This document shows positions 18,066 to 27,018 of a DNA stretch of 64,000 nucleotides, piece by piece (the first letter of the stretch is position 1; each line of letters starts with the position of its first letter). Location: positions 62,001 through 126,000 of the forward strand of contig CAVUAN010000016.1 in assembly GCA_963739435.1 (NCBI GenBank), read 5' to 3'. The notes beneath the pieces were generated by a model. That model saw only the letters and a list, made by a program, of their open reading frames with translations. It made no database searches and was not told the origin of the DNA. The stretch comes from CAVUAN01 sp963739435. GTDB taxonomy: Bacteria > Acidobacteriota > Thermoanaerobaculia > UBA5066 > Gp7-AA6. The position numbers and the translations under genes were made by a program.

Positions 18066-19037
18066 TTAATTGGCCGGCGGAGCCGGCCGGTGCAGATGTT
18101 GCAGGCGGGAGAGGTCGATGTTGCCGCCGGACACGATCGCCGTAACCCGCGCCCCGGCGGCAAACTTGATCTTGCCGGCCACGATCGCCCCGACAGCCGC
18201 GGCACCCGAGCCCTCCACGTAGAGCTTCGCGCGCGTCATGAGCAGGCGCATCCCCTCGACGATCTCCTCTTCGGTGACCGTGACGATCTCATCCACCGCC
18301 TCGCGCACGATCGAAAGAGGCAGCGCCCCGACGAAGGGCGGCGTCATCCCGTCGGCGAGCGTGTCGGCCGGTCTCGTCACCGGCACGGGCTTTCCTGCCG
18401 CGAGCGCCGGCCCAAGCCCCGGCCCCGCCTCGAGCTCCACGGCGATGACCCGAACCGACGGTCTCAGCTGCTTGATCGCCGAGGCCACGCCGCCGAGCAG
18501 GCCCCCGCCCCCCACGGCCACGACGACTGCCTCCACCTCCGGCAGGTCCTCGGCGACTTCGAGACCCACGGTTCCCGCCCCGGCCAGCACGACGGGGTCG
18601 TCGAAGGGATGCACGAACGTCAGGGCTCGGGCTTCCTTCACCTCGTTCAACTTGTCGAAGAGCGTCGCCCGGTCCTCGTGCAGGACGATCTCGGCTCCGT
18701 ACCCCTTGACCGCCTCGATCTTCTGCGCCGGGGCGCCCGTGGGCATCACGACGACAGCCCTGGCGCCCGCGATCCGGGCAGCCCAGGCGACAGCCGCCGC
18801 GTGGTTTCCGGCCGAGACCGTGACGAGGCCTTTGCCGCGCTCTTCCGTTGACAGCGAGAGGATCTTGTTCAGCGCCCCGCGGGGCTTGAACGATCCCGTC
18901 TTTTGAAAGCTCTCACACTTCAAGAAAAGGCGCACACCGGCCCGGCCCCCGATCTGGGAAGACGAAAAGATCGGCGTGCGGTGAACATGCCCGGCAATCC
19001 GCGCAGCGGCCTCTCTTATGTCGGGCAGCGGAATCAT
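18066..19037 (-). CDS. PLP-dependent threonine/serine dehydratase (possible serine racemase-like)
   Basis: This 323-residue fold-type II PLP enzyme carries SFKPRGALN with the Schiff-base Lys51, SAGNHAAAVAWAAR, VAVGGGGLLGGVAS as the phosphate loop, and VSGGNIDLSRL at the C-terminus. It lacks the ACT regulatory domain of biosynthetic IlvA, so a catabolic dehydratase or racemase is likely. It should deaminate threonine to 2-oxobutyrate or serine to pyruvate. Nearby genes do not decide the substrate. Confidence 0.88.
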   Translation of the reverse strand: MIPLPDIREAAARIAGHVHRTPIFSSSQIGGRAGVRLFLKCESFQKTGSFKPRGALNKILSLSTEERGKGLVTVSAGNHAAAVAWAARIAGARAVVVMPTGAPAQKIEAVKGYGAEIVLHEDRATLFDKLNEVKEARALTFVHPFDDPVVLAGAGTVGLEVAEDLPEVEAVVVAVGGGGLLGGVASAIKQLRPSVRVIAVELEAGPGLGPALAAGKPVPVTRPADTLADGMTPPFVGALPLSIVREAVDEIVTVTEEEIVEGMRLLMTRAKLYVEGSGAAAVGAIVAGKIKFAAGARVTAIVSGGNIDLSRLQHLHRPAPPAN

Positions 19038-19119
19038 CGGCTCGGGAGTTTACCGTTTCGGAGAGAATGGGATTCATGGAGGCCACCGAGATCGGCTCGC
19101 GTGGCGAAGGAGGTTCTCC

Positions 19120-19512
19120 ATGAGACGACGCATCCTTCCCGCGCTGCTCCTGCTTGCAGCCCTGAGCTTTCCGGCGGAGGCCCCGGCCGCCGACAGGCAC
19201 GTCATTGCCCGCATCTGGAAGGGCCGCACGCTCGCCGCGAAGGCCGACGAGTACGAGAAGTACCTGAACGCCTCCGGCATAGCGAAGCTCCTCGCCATAC
19301 CGGGGAACCTCGGCGCCGAGATGCTGCGCCGAACCGACGGCGACAAGGCCGAATTCGTCGTCATCTCCTACTGGGAGTCGATCGACGCCGTCAAGCGCTT
19401 CGCCGGCCCCGACTATCAGAAGGCCGTCATCCTCGAACGGGACCGCGAGTACCTCCTCGAGGTCGAGCCCTACGTCCTCCACTACGACGTCGTCCGCGAA
19501 GAGCGGAAGTAG
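19120..19512 (+). CDS. Secreted ABM-fold (antibiotic biosynthesis monooxygenase-like) protein
   Basis: This 130-residue protein has a signal peptide (residues 1 to about 24, ending PAAD) and a ferredoxin-like dimeric alpha-beta barrel domain: HVIARIWKGRTLAAKADEYE, GAEMLRR, FVVISYWESIDAVKRFAG. An AAGGAGG ribosome site is present. ABM-fold proteins include monooxygenases and haem-degrading enzymes. No catalytic residues can be assigned here. It is followed after 4 nt by the VKOR gene. Confidence 0.82.
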   Translation: MRRRILPALLLLAALSFPAEAPAADRHVIARIWKGRTLAAKADEYEKYLNASGIAKLLAIPGNLGAEMLRRTDGDKAEFVVISYWESIDAVKRFAGPDYQKAVILERDREYLLEVEPYVLHYDVVREERK

Positions 19513-19516
19513 GCTC

Positions 19517-19933
19517 TTGCGCGAAGCTGCGGCAGTGATCGTGTGGGCCGGCATTTGTGTCGGCATGCCGGCGGCCTGCGCCGCGCTGTACGGGCGATAC
19601 CGGACGCTGCCGGCGTTTCTGACGGGGCCCTCGGTGTGCAAGCTCGACGGGGCAAACGGCTGCCAGGTGCTGTTCCGCACGCGCTATGCCGCGCTGCTCG
19701 GCGTGCCCAACAGCCTCCTCGGCCTTTTCTACTATCCGCTCGTCGCGGCTGGCCTCCTTGCCGGCTGGCCCGCCTCGCTCCTCATGGCCGGCGCCTCCGC
19801 CGCCGGGGCGATGTCGATCTACCTCGCTTACGTCCTGATCCGCGACAACCTCGACTGCCGCATTTGCTGGGCCGGCCATTTCGCCAACGCCGCGATCTGG
19901 CTCGGCCTCGGGCTGGGCCTGCTCTTTCCCTAG
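19517..19933 (+). CDS. Vitamin K epoxide reductase (VKOR) family protein
   Basis: This 138-residue membrane protein has four membrane segments, the shuttle cysteines Cys41 and Cys49 (VCKLDGANGCQVLF) and the active-site pair Cys114-Cys117 (DCRICWAGH). GVPNSLLGLFYYP is characteristic of the family. Bacterial VKOR reoxidises DsbA-like proteins using quinone and so drives disulfide formation in the envelope. It lacks the fused thioredoxin domain found in many bacterial homologues, so a separate partner is needed. The TTG start is uncertain, and a GTG lies 18 nt further on. Confidence 0.85.
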   Translation: MREAAAVIVWAGICVGMPAACAALYGRYRTLPAFLTGPSVCKLDGANGCQVLFRTRYAALLGVPNSLLGLFYYPLVAAGLLAGWPASLLMAGASAAGAMSIYLAYVLIRDNLDCRICWAGHFANAAIWLGLGLGLLFP

Positions 19934-19942
19934 AAAGCCCTG

Positions 19943-20584
19943 CTAGGCGGCAGGCCGCCGCTTTGCCCGGATGAGGACGTCGATCGAATCGGGGCGCGCG
20001 TTGACGAAGTCGAGGCGGATGCGCCCGTCGGCCAGCCGCGACACGGTGGCCGGGATGGCGCAGGCGGTGAGGTACCAGCCGTCCGGGAGCACGACGGCGT
20101 TGCGCGGCCTCCCAAAATTCCGGTCGAAAACGAGCTCGTCGCCCTCCATTCGGTAGGAGCCGGGGTCCGTGTAGGTCTCGGAGATCCGCAGCCGCAAAGT
20201 TTCGCCCTGCGCAACGGGCGGGAACCGGATCACGACGGCTTCGGAATCGGGTTTCACGTCTTCGCCGATGTCGATGCCGGCACGGCGGATGGCTTCGCCC
20301 ACGAGAATTTCGGCCGGAAGCGGATCGCCGGTGTCCAGGATGCGCGCCGAGGGTTTCGCAACCGTCGAGCCACGGCGCACGACATTCACGTACTTGTCGA
20401 CACCCGGGCGCGCCTCCGTGTAGTCGTGGTACAGGTCGAACGCATGCGTCTCCGGCTGTTGCAGGAAGTAGACGATCTCGCGCGTCTGGTGGGCGCGCTC
20501 GGTCAGGCGGCTCGCGCGCGCGTCCTGGGCCACGGCGCTCGATGCCGCGAGCACCGCCAGGGCAAGGAAAAGGGCCTTCTTCAC
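19943..20584 (-). CDS. Secreted hypothetical protein, paralogue of the upstream lipoprotein
   Basis: This 213-residue protein has a signal peptide (KKALFLALAVLAASSAVAQ). Its C-terminal half matches the neighbour: RPRNAVVLPDGWYLTACAIP here against RRNAIVLPAGYELTACNVPS there, then DGRI...FVNxxPD. The middle is strand-rich (EAVVIRFPPVAQGETLRLRI). The pair looks like a tandem duplication. The GTG start overlaps the upstream stop (GTGA). Function is unknown. Confidence 0.72.
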   Translation of the reverse strand: MKKALFLALAVLAASSAVAQDARASRLTERAHQTREIVYFLQQPETHAFDLYHDYTEARPGVDKYVNVVRRGSTVAKPSARILDTGDPLPAEILVGEAIRRAGIDIGEDVKPDSEAVVIRFPPVAQGETLRLRISETYTDPGSYRMEGDELVFDRNFGRPRNAVVLPDGWYLTACAIPATVSRLADGRIRLDFVNARPDSIDVLIRAKRRPAA

Positions 20585-21246
20585 GGGCCGATCCTCCGCC
20601 CTTTCAGCACCAGCGAGGCCGGGTCGGGAGCGCTGTTGACGAAGCTGACCTGGATGCGGCCGTCCGGCAGAGAGAGAACCTGCGACGGCACGTTGCACGC
20701 CGTCAGCTCGTACCCGGCCGGGAGGACGATGGCGTTGCGCCGGATGCCGAGCGACCGGGCGAACACGATCGTGTCGCCCTCGACGAAATAGCTCTTCGGG
20801 TCGCGGTATGTCTTTTCGATGAAGAGGCGCACGAGGCCGTCCTGCGGAACGGACCGCGGCAGCTCCACCCGGATGTATTGCGTGTCGAGGTCGGCGTCGG
20901 GCAGGCCCGTCTCGCGGGCCTTTGCGCCGCTCACGACCCCGAACGGGAGCGGCTTCCCGCTGGCGAAATCGAAGACGCGCTCGTCGGTCGCCTCGCTGCC
21001 CTTGCGGATCGGGTTGAAGTAGGCCGTCGCCCCCACAGAAGTCGCGGCCGTCTCGTACTGGATCTTGAACCGAGAAGTCTCCGGGGCGAGCAGCTCGTAC
21101 TGCGTGTACTCCTCGTACCGCGCCTCGCGTATCAGCGCGGGAGTCGGCGCACTGACAACCGGCGCGGGAGCCGGAACGGCCACAGGCGCCGGCGCCGAGG
21201 CGCACCCGACAGCCCCAACCAGCAGGAAAACCGTGAATCCTCGCAT
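20581..21246 (-). CDS. Lipoprotein, paralogue of the downstream secreted protein
   Basis: This 221-residue protein has a lipobox (LVGAVGC, Cys15) and a Pro/Ala/Val linker. It has a strand-rich domain with YIRVELPRSVPQDGLVRLFI and the shared block RRNAIVLPAGYELTACNVPS. It is probably anchored in the outer membrane. It is coupled to the downstream paralogue by a GTGA overlap. No known family was recognised. Confidence 0.72.
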   Translation of the reverse strand: MRGFTVFLLVGAVGCASAPAPVAVPAPAPVVSAPTPALIREARYEEYTQYELLAPETSRFKIQYETAATSVGATAYFNPIRKGSEATDERVFDFASGKPLPFGVVSGAKARETGLPDADLDTQYIRVELPRSVPQDGLVRLFIEKTYRDPKSYFVEGDTIVFARSLGIRRNAIVLPAGYELTACNVPSQVLSLPDGRIQVSFVNSAPDPASLVLKGRRIGP

Positions 21247-21261
21247 CAGGAGGTGGCGAGT

Positions 21262-21651
21262 CTACTGCGAGCCGGCGGCCGCAGCCCGAAAGAGCGACAT
21301 GCCGCAGAGAGTCGAGGCCGAAGGCGGAGATCGCGAGGCCGAGGACCTGCGGCAGGAGTGTGGCAAGCAGGCTCGAGGGAGCGACGTAGGCGGCGTCGAC
21401 GATCAGGACCGGCACGCCCACGACGAGAACCGGGACGGCGGCGGCCCAGAACGCCCAGACTTCCCCACGGCGCAGCGGGATCAACGCGATCAGCACGAGG
21501 ACGACCGAGAGCGACACGATCGCGAGCCCCCCGCCACCAGGTGCCGCCCGACGCGCGCGCCGGGCTCGATCTGGCGAGGAAGTATGGCCGCGGCCGCGGC
21601 GAGCAACCCGAGCGCCCCGAGGGCCACGATCCCGGAGCCCCAGTGCAGCAT
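21262..21651 (-). CDS. Small integral membrane protein (frameshifted in this assembly)
   Basis: Joining three frames gives about 129 residues with four hydrophobic segments: SGIVALGALGLLAAAAAIL, VSLSVVLVLIALIPL, VWAFWAAAVPVLVVGVPVL and a final LLPQVLGLAIS. One G is missing from a G-run near 21530 and one extra base lies near 21320. It starts 33 nt after the cytochrome gene stop, so it probably belongs to the sulfite-oxidase-like operon. Family unknown. Confidence 0.5.
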
Positions 21652-21683
21652 CGGGTCGCGCTCGCGGCGCGCAAGGCCGGCCG

Positions 21684-22116
21684 CTACCGCCCGACCGGCC
21701 GCGTGACGACCGGCTTCCAGTCCAGATTGCCGGGACCGAAGTTCGCCACCAGGTAGGCGGCGAGCGCCTCGCGGTCCTTCTCGGGCACCGGCGCGCCCCA
21801 GCCGACCATCTTCACGATCTCGGCGGCCCATTGCTTGTCGGTCAGGTGCTGCTGGACGACGATGTCGGCCGAGTGGCAGCGCCAGGCACGCTCCATCGGC
21901 GGTGGCCTTCATCGGCCCCGCCGGGAACTCCGCCAGCCTCGTGCCGAGCACCGGCAGGTTCTTGTCGAAGTTGACCGGCGCCTCCTGCGTCGGCTCGGCC
22001 TTCTTCTTCTTCTTCGCCGGGGCCGCGTGAAGCGAGCCCGGAAGCGCGAGCGCGAGCAGGAGCCCGACGGAGGCGAGCGCCGCCAGGGAGGCCCGCACCG
22101 TCCGGAAGCGGCTCAC
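21684..22116 (-). CDS. Monohaem cytochrome c, partner of the molybdoenzyme (one frameshift)
   Basis: Corrected length is 143 residues: a signal peptide (RASLAALASVGLLLALALPG), a Lys-rich stretch, then a cytochrome c domain. The haem motif is recovered as ACLACHSAD once an extra C near 21879 is removed, followed by QQHLTDKQWAAEIVKMVGWG and AAYLVANFGPGN. The arrangement matches SorB-type cytochromes that accept electrons from sulfite dehydrogenase. The proposed GTG start overlaps the end of the upstream gene, but the two frames are continuous here (see findings). Confidence 0.75.
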
Positions 22117-23324
22117 GCGGTCGACCAGGACGTCCGCCGCGTGCCAGGCGTTGTAGAGATAGCCGCTCTGGTTCCAGACGGCGTCCTTCGGCTGGATGCT
22201 GCCGCGGCTGTCGGTCGCCCGCACGATGAGAGTCGTCGAGCCCGCCGCTTTCGGCACCCAGTGCAGCGACCAGAGCCGCCAGGCGTAGGGATCGTGGCGC
22301 GGATCGAGGGCGGCCTCCTTCCAGGTCGAGCCGCCGTCGTCGCTCACTTCGACTTTCGCGATGTCGGGCGCGCCCGAAAACGCGAAGCCGCGCAGCGTGC
22401 ACGGGCTGGCCGGCCTTCGCCGCCGCCGGGACCTCGGTGAAGTTCGACTTGACGAATAGCTCCGTGACCGGCTTCATCTCGTCCGGCTTGAACGCCACGC
22501 CCGGCTCGCCCGGATGGATCGGGTACTTGTAGGCCGTGTCCATGTAGAAGCCCTTCTGCGCCTCGACCTGCGGCGAGAGCCGCACGAGCCACTTCATCCA
22601 GTGGTCGCCCGCCCAGCCCGGGACGACGAGGCGCAGCGGCCAGCCGTGCGGCTGCGCGAGCGGCTGGCCGTTCATCTCGAAGGCGAGCACGCCGTCCTCG
22701 AGGACCTTTTCGAGCTCGATCGAGCGGTGGAAGGGAGGCACGTTCTGGGGCGGCTTGTCGGAGCCGAACACGTGGAGGTGCCGCGCGCCCGCCCGGACAC
22801 CCGCCCGTGCGAGGACGTCTTTCACGCGCAGCGCCCGTCCACTGCGCGTTGCCCACGGCGCCGTACATCCACTGGACGCCGGGCACCGCCGGCTTGTGCA
22901 GCGCCCGGCCGTTGCCGGCGCATTGCAGCACGCAGGTGACCGTCGTTCGGGGCATCGCCTTCAAGTCCGCGAGGCTTCAGCTCGAGCGGCCGCTCGACCT
23001 GCGCCGTCGACCGAGAGCGACCAGGTCTTCAGGCTCGGGTACATGGGGATCCAGTGGCTGCGGACGAAGAAGAGATCGTTGGGCGTCAGGTAGGTCGTGA
23101 GCGCGTCCAGGGGCGTCTCGGCGTTGATCGCGTAGGGGTTCAACTGCAGCAGGCGGCGGCGGGCGTTCGGGATGCTGTCTGCGGGCAACCGGCGTCTTCT
23201 TCGCCGCGGCCGCCGCTGCCTCGATCACGGCCGACGGGAGCAGGGCCGCGCCGGCGGCAAGGCCGAGCAGGCGACGCCGGTCGAGAGTCGCGGGCCCGAT
23301 ACCGTCGCCGGTTTTCTGCCGCAT
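22117..23324 (-). CDS. Tat-exported sulfite oxidase-family molybdoenzyme (five frameshifts)
   Basis: Five single-base insertions (near 23180, 22998, 22972, 22840 and 22395) interrupt a gene of about 400 residues. A twin-arginine signal (DRRRLLGLAAGAALLPSA) is followed by the oxidoreductase molybdopterin domain: NDLFFVRSHWIPMYP, CVLQCAGNGR with the molybdenum-ligating Cys, and HGWPLRLVVPGWAGDHWMKW. A Mo-co dimerisation domain follows (VSDDGGSTWKEA, SGYLYNAWHAADVLV). The family oxidises sulfite to sulfate in the periplasm and donates to cytochrome c, which fits the cytochrome gene next to it. The exact 3' end is unresolved. Confidence 0.8.
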
Positions 23325-23336
23325 GCCGACGGGAGT

Positions 23337-23613
23337 CTACAACCCGCCGCCCCCGCCCGGCCGGCCGCCGAGCCCTTCGATGCGTTCTCTTATTTCCGAT
23401 CTGCGCCTGCTCGAGCGCCTCGCGGCGCGCCGGGTTCGACGTCTTGGAGAGCAGATCCTCGATGCGAGCCAGCGACAGCTCGAAGGACCGGCGCTTGGCG
23501 GCGAGGGCGGCGTTGGCGGGTATCGAGCCTCCCGCCGGCGCTCCCCTCGCCTCCCGGGCCTGGTCTCGTTCGGCCCCCTGGTCCTCCTCGCTCTTGCCCC
23601 ACCCCCGGGCCAT
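23337..23613 (-). CDS. Small charged helical protein (one frameshift)
   Basis: Corrected length is 91 residues. The N-terminus is hydrophilic (MARGWGKSEEDQGAERDQAR). A helical core follows (KRRSFELSLARIEDLLSKTS, NPARREALEQAQ), then EIRERIEGLGG and a Gly-rich tail after a single-base insertion near 23408. The heptad-like Leu spacing suggests a short coiled coil. The start is uncertain because no good ribosome site is visible. Function unknown. Confidence 0.5.
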
Positions 23614-23648
23614 GCCCCGAGGCTACACCCGCTGGGGTCGCCCCGCCA

Positions 23649-23812
23649 CGGAGGGTTCCCCGCGGGGACACGCGGCGCCCACAGGAATCCCTGAGGGAAA
23701 CCGTCCATGGGCGCCGCTCGAACGAAACCGCTGCAAGGGAGAGTTCCTCTCCTGTGCCTTCCGGCCGTTGCAGACCAACGCGGTTTCGACGGTCCCCGCG
23801 GGGACCCCTCCG
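23649..23812 (+). repeat. Structured three-way-junction element, copy 2
   Basis: This sits in a 377-nt gene-free stretch. The ends pair over 21 positions with one mismatch (23649-23669 with 23792-23812, core TTCCCCGCGGGGAC). Inner stem II is GCGGCGCCCA/TGGGCGCCGC (23672-23681 with 23708-23717). Inner stem III is CGAAACCGC/GCGGTTTCG (23723-23731 with 23780-23788), extended by TGCAA/TTGCA. Stem order and the outer-stem sequence match the minus strand of the 7.6 kb element, while stems II and III are paired with different bases. It is followed after 39 nt by the 106-nt repeat. Confidence 0.65.
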
Positions 23813-23851
23813 CGTCGGGGCTCTCAGCTTGCCTCTCGAGCCACAGAGCGA

Positions 23852-23957
23852 GGGCCGCAGGGGTGGCGGGGGCGGAGGCCCCCGTCGATGTATCGCAGGC
23901 CGGTACTCCGGCCGAGAAACACCGACGGGGTCGCACCGGCCAGGACCCCGAAGGCCC
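23852..23957 (+). repeat. 106-nt structured intergenic repeat, copy A
   Basis: The repeat is closed by GGGCC-GCA-GGGGT at the 5' end pairing with ACCCC-GAA-GGCCC at the 3' end. Inside are GGGGGC-GGAG-GCCCCC and GGCCGG-TACT-CCGGCC hairpins, the latter enclosed by GTCG/CGAC. It is 104/106 identical to copy B at 47.4 kb on the other strand. It lies between the FMN dehydrogenase and the three-way-junction element. Confidence 0.75.
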
Positions 23958-23990
23958 GGCTCGAAGAGAGTTTCTCGTAAAGAAGGAGAA

Positions 23991-25149
23991 CTAGACCAGT
24001 TGGCCGGGACATTCACGTAGGAGCGGTCGAGGTCGGCGATCGATCGGGCTCCCACGAGCTTCAGGGTGCGCTCCACGTCGGCCCGCAGGATCTGCAGGAC
24101 CTTCGCGACGCCGGCCTCTCCGGCGGCGGCAAGGCCGTAGGCATAGGCGCGTCCCACGAGGACCGCGCGGGCTCCGAGGCAAACGGCCTTGACGATGTCG
24201 CTCCCGCGGCGAACGCCGCCGTCCATCAGCACTTCCGTCTGGCCTGCCGACGGCGCAGACGACCTCCGGCAGCACCTGGAGCGAAGCGGGGACGCCGTCG
24301 AGCTGCCGTCCGCCGTGGTTCGAGACGACGACGGCCTGAGGCGCCCTCGTCCACGGCCCGCCGGGCGTCGTCGCCGGTCATCACGCCCTTGATGATGATC
24401 GGGCCTCGCCAGGCGTCGCGGATCCAGCGCAGGTCTTCCCAGACGACCGCCGACTGGGCCAGGGCCGCACCGACATCGAGCAGCTTCATCGGCCCGCGGC
24501 CCGGGACGACGACGTTCTGCAGCCTGGGCATGCCTCCGTCCAGCAGGAAGCGCGTCAGCCACCCGGGGCGCGCGAGCAGTTGCGGGAGAAACGGAAGCCG
24601 GGCCGCCAGGCTGCCGGTCAGGAGCTCGCTCATGCCGTTGCGGTAGTCGCGCTCGCGCATCCCGGCGACGGGCGTGTCGATCGTGACGACGAGGGCCGAG
24701 AAGCCGGAGGAGCGAGCCCTCTCGATCGAGGCAAGCGAGGCCTCGCGGCCGCCGACGAGGTAGAGCTGGTACCAGACGGGCCCGGAAGAGGCCGCTCGAA
24801 CGGCTTCCAGGCGGTGCCCGGAAATCGTCGAGAGGATGTACGCCGTGCCGGCCGCTCCGGCCGCCCGTGCCGCCGCCACTTCTCCGCCCGGATGCATGAG
24901 CCGGCTGAAGCCGACGGGAGCGAGCAGCGCGGGAAAAGAGAGATCGTGGCCCAGAACCTTTGCCCGCACATCGCAGTCGCCGACAGGAACCGCGTAGCGG
25001 GGCCGGAAAGTGACTTCCTGAAAGGCGCGGCAGTTCTCCCGCAGCGTCACCTCGCCTTCGGCGCCGCCGTCCAGGTAGTCGAAGACGACCCTCGGCACCC
25101 GGCGGCGGGCGAGCGGCCGGAAATCCTCGGCGTTGATGACGGCGCGCAG
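23991..25149 (-). CDS. FMN-dependent alpha-hydroxy acid dehydrogenase, LldD-like (two frameshifts)
   Basis: This is a TIM-barrel flavoenzyme of the lactate dehydrogenase/glycolate oxidase family. VINAEDFRPLARRRVPRVVF and DYLDGGAEGE open it, and PVGFSRLMHPGGE, WYQLYLVGGRE, PIIIKGVMTGDDARRA, SNHGGRQLDG (substrate Arg and catalytic His) and VLMDGGVRRGSDIVKA follow. Two extra bases (near 24340 and 24265) break the frame. The start is uncertain: CTG after GGAG is proposed, and a GTG lies 51 nt in. At the 3' end the corrected frame passes NVPANW and runs on into the repeat, whereas a TAG at 23991 lies in another frame. The enzyme would oxidise L-lactate, glycolate or similar acids. Confidence 0.78.
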
Positions 25150-25174
25150 AATTCGGGTCTCCTGAACCCGGATT

Positions 25175-26972
25175 CTACGAGGCTTTCGGCGGCCCTGCTT
25201 TCTGGCTCGGGATGAAATCCTCGAGGACGGCCCGGCGCAGGAGGGACGGCGAGAGCATGCCCTGGGCGAGGATGAAGTCGTTGAACTTCTGGCGGTCGAA
25301 GCGGCTGCCGAGCATGCGCTCGGCGTCCGCGCGCAGCTCCATCAGGCGCTGGTAGCCGCAGAAGTAGGACGGCGCCTGGCCCGGCGCCCAGAACGTGTAG
25401 CGCTCGACTTCCTGGAGCGTCATGGCCTCCGAGAGGACGACGTCCTCGCGCAGCAGCCGCGTCGCTTCCTCGCGCGTGATCGTGCCCGTCTGCAGGCCCG
25501 GGTCGAGAATCGCGCGGGCGGCGCGCAGCGAGGCGGCCCTGCAGGCCGCCGAGCTGGCCTTCGAGCGGGAAGTACGGCTTCATCTCCGCCTCGGCGTAAA
25601 GGCCCCAGCCCTCGACGTTGACGCTGTTCAAGGCGAAGAGCGCCCGCGCGGTCGACACGCCGTGCTCGACGACCGCGGCGAACTGCAGCTCGTGGCCCGG
25701 CCGCGCCTCGTGCGCCGTCAGCGTCCAGGAGATCGCGGCGAAGGTGAAGTCGTCGAAGCTGATCTCCTTCTCGCCCGCCTTGCCGGGGATCTTGAGCGGC
25801 AGCACGAACTCGCCCATCTCGCCGGTGTTGCCGAGCAGGCGCGGCGGGCGCATGTTGGGCGCCGGCGTCGCCGCGCTCTCGGCCTCGGAGGCGAGGCGCA
25901 TGCGCATGGCGCGGTCCGGCAGCGTCACGACGTGATTGTCGGCAATCAGCTTCTCGAGCTGCTTGATCCGCAGCTCGTAGAACTCGTAGATCTTGTCGTT
26001 ACGCGATCTGCTCCTTCTTGAGCTCGCGGATGACGTCGCGGTAGTCCTTGAAATCCCAGCCCCGTTCTTTCGCCACCAGGATCGCCAGGGCCTGCATCTC
26101 GTTCTGGATCTCCTTGAACGCGACCCGGGCGCGGCTGGTGAGCTCGGAGACCGGCATGTCGATGCCGGACTGCTTGAGCGCGTAGGCATACTGCTCGGCC
26201 GGCAGGCGGAAGTCGGCGCGGGCCCTCGGGAGGACGAACGCCCGCACGAACTTTTCGTAGCTCGACAAGCTGGTTCTTCAGCCTCCCGTACGCCACCTCG
26301 TAACCCGCGATCTTGTACTTCTCGAAGAGCTGGCCGATACCGGCGATGTAGCGGGGGCTGTTGCCGAGGTCCTTCTCGAGCTGACCCTTGAACGGAGCGC
26401 TCAATCCCGGCGTCTCGAGGCGCTCTTTGATCCGGTCCTGCGCGAGCGTCGCGATCGGCGTGTATCCCTGCTTCCAGGCCCGCGTAACGATTGAGGCGCA
26501 CGAGGGCCTTCAACCGGCGCTCCGGCACGACCTGGTCGTCGAGCAGAGCTCGGATGCCGCCGAAGATCGTCTGCGGCAGGTCGAAGTACGGGATGTCGTA
26601 CTTCTCGCCGAGCTTCGCTCCCTCGAGGTTGAGCTCGCCGGCCGCGATCAGGATCTCGAGGTCCTGCCGGACAAAGGGATCCTTCTCGGATGCGATCCGC
26701 TGCATCAGGACCTCGATCGCGTCCTCGGTCGCCTTTCGGGTGCGGGCGGAGAGCTCGGGCTTGAGGTCGAAGATCTGCTCGTCGAGGCCGGGGACCCCCA
26801 GGCGCCCGGCGCCCTCCGGCGCGAAGCGCGCGAAGACCTCGATCAAGACCTGCGCGTTCTGGTTGGAGCGCTCGACGGGAGTCGCTCCGCGGGCGGCAAG
26901 AGCGAAAGCCAGAAGGGCCAGCGGCGTAGCGATCCGCCGGCGCCATGCATGGAAGCGTTTCGTCGAGACCAT
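25175..26972 (-). CDS. Secreted DUF885 metallopeptidase-like protein (four frameshifts)
   Basis: Four single-base insertions (near 26487, 26268, 26002 and 25546) interrupt a 597-residue protein. It has a signal peptide (PLALLAFALAARGA), a helical N-terminal half and HEARPGHELQ, the HExxxGHE metal motif. NVEGWGLYAEAEM then supplies the third ligand. The C-terminus reads APSYFCGYQRLMELRADAE, as in the DUF885 family. It is a distant paralogue of the protein at 9-11 kb, with motif spacing alike but little identity. It is probably a periplasmic peptidase. Confidence 0.82.
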
Positions 26973-27006
26973 CGTGTCCTCCCGCGGCCAGTATCTCCTC
27001 GCCCCT

Positions 27007-27012
27007 TACAAT
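27007..27012 (+). promoter_or_regulatory. Putative -10 box of a leaderless transcript
   Basis: TACAAT lies exactly 6 nt before the ATG at 27019, and no ribosome site is present. Confidence 0.45.
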
Positions 27013-27018
27013 CACAGC

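Noticed and set aside
23614..23990. Short open frames across the structured repeats as small proteins
   Set aside because: Their sequence follows the repeat in several frames, with no start signals, and the same peptide appears at 47.4 kb only because the repeat does.
26000..26006. TAA inside the second DUF885 gene as a true stop
   Set aside because: An extra T creates it (QIA then NDKIYEF after removal), and the protein continues with all family motifs.
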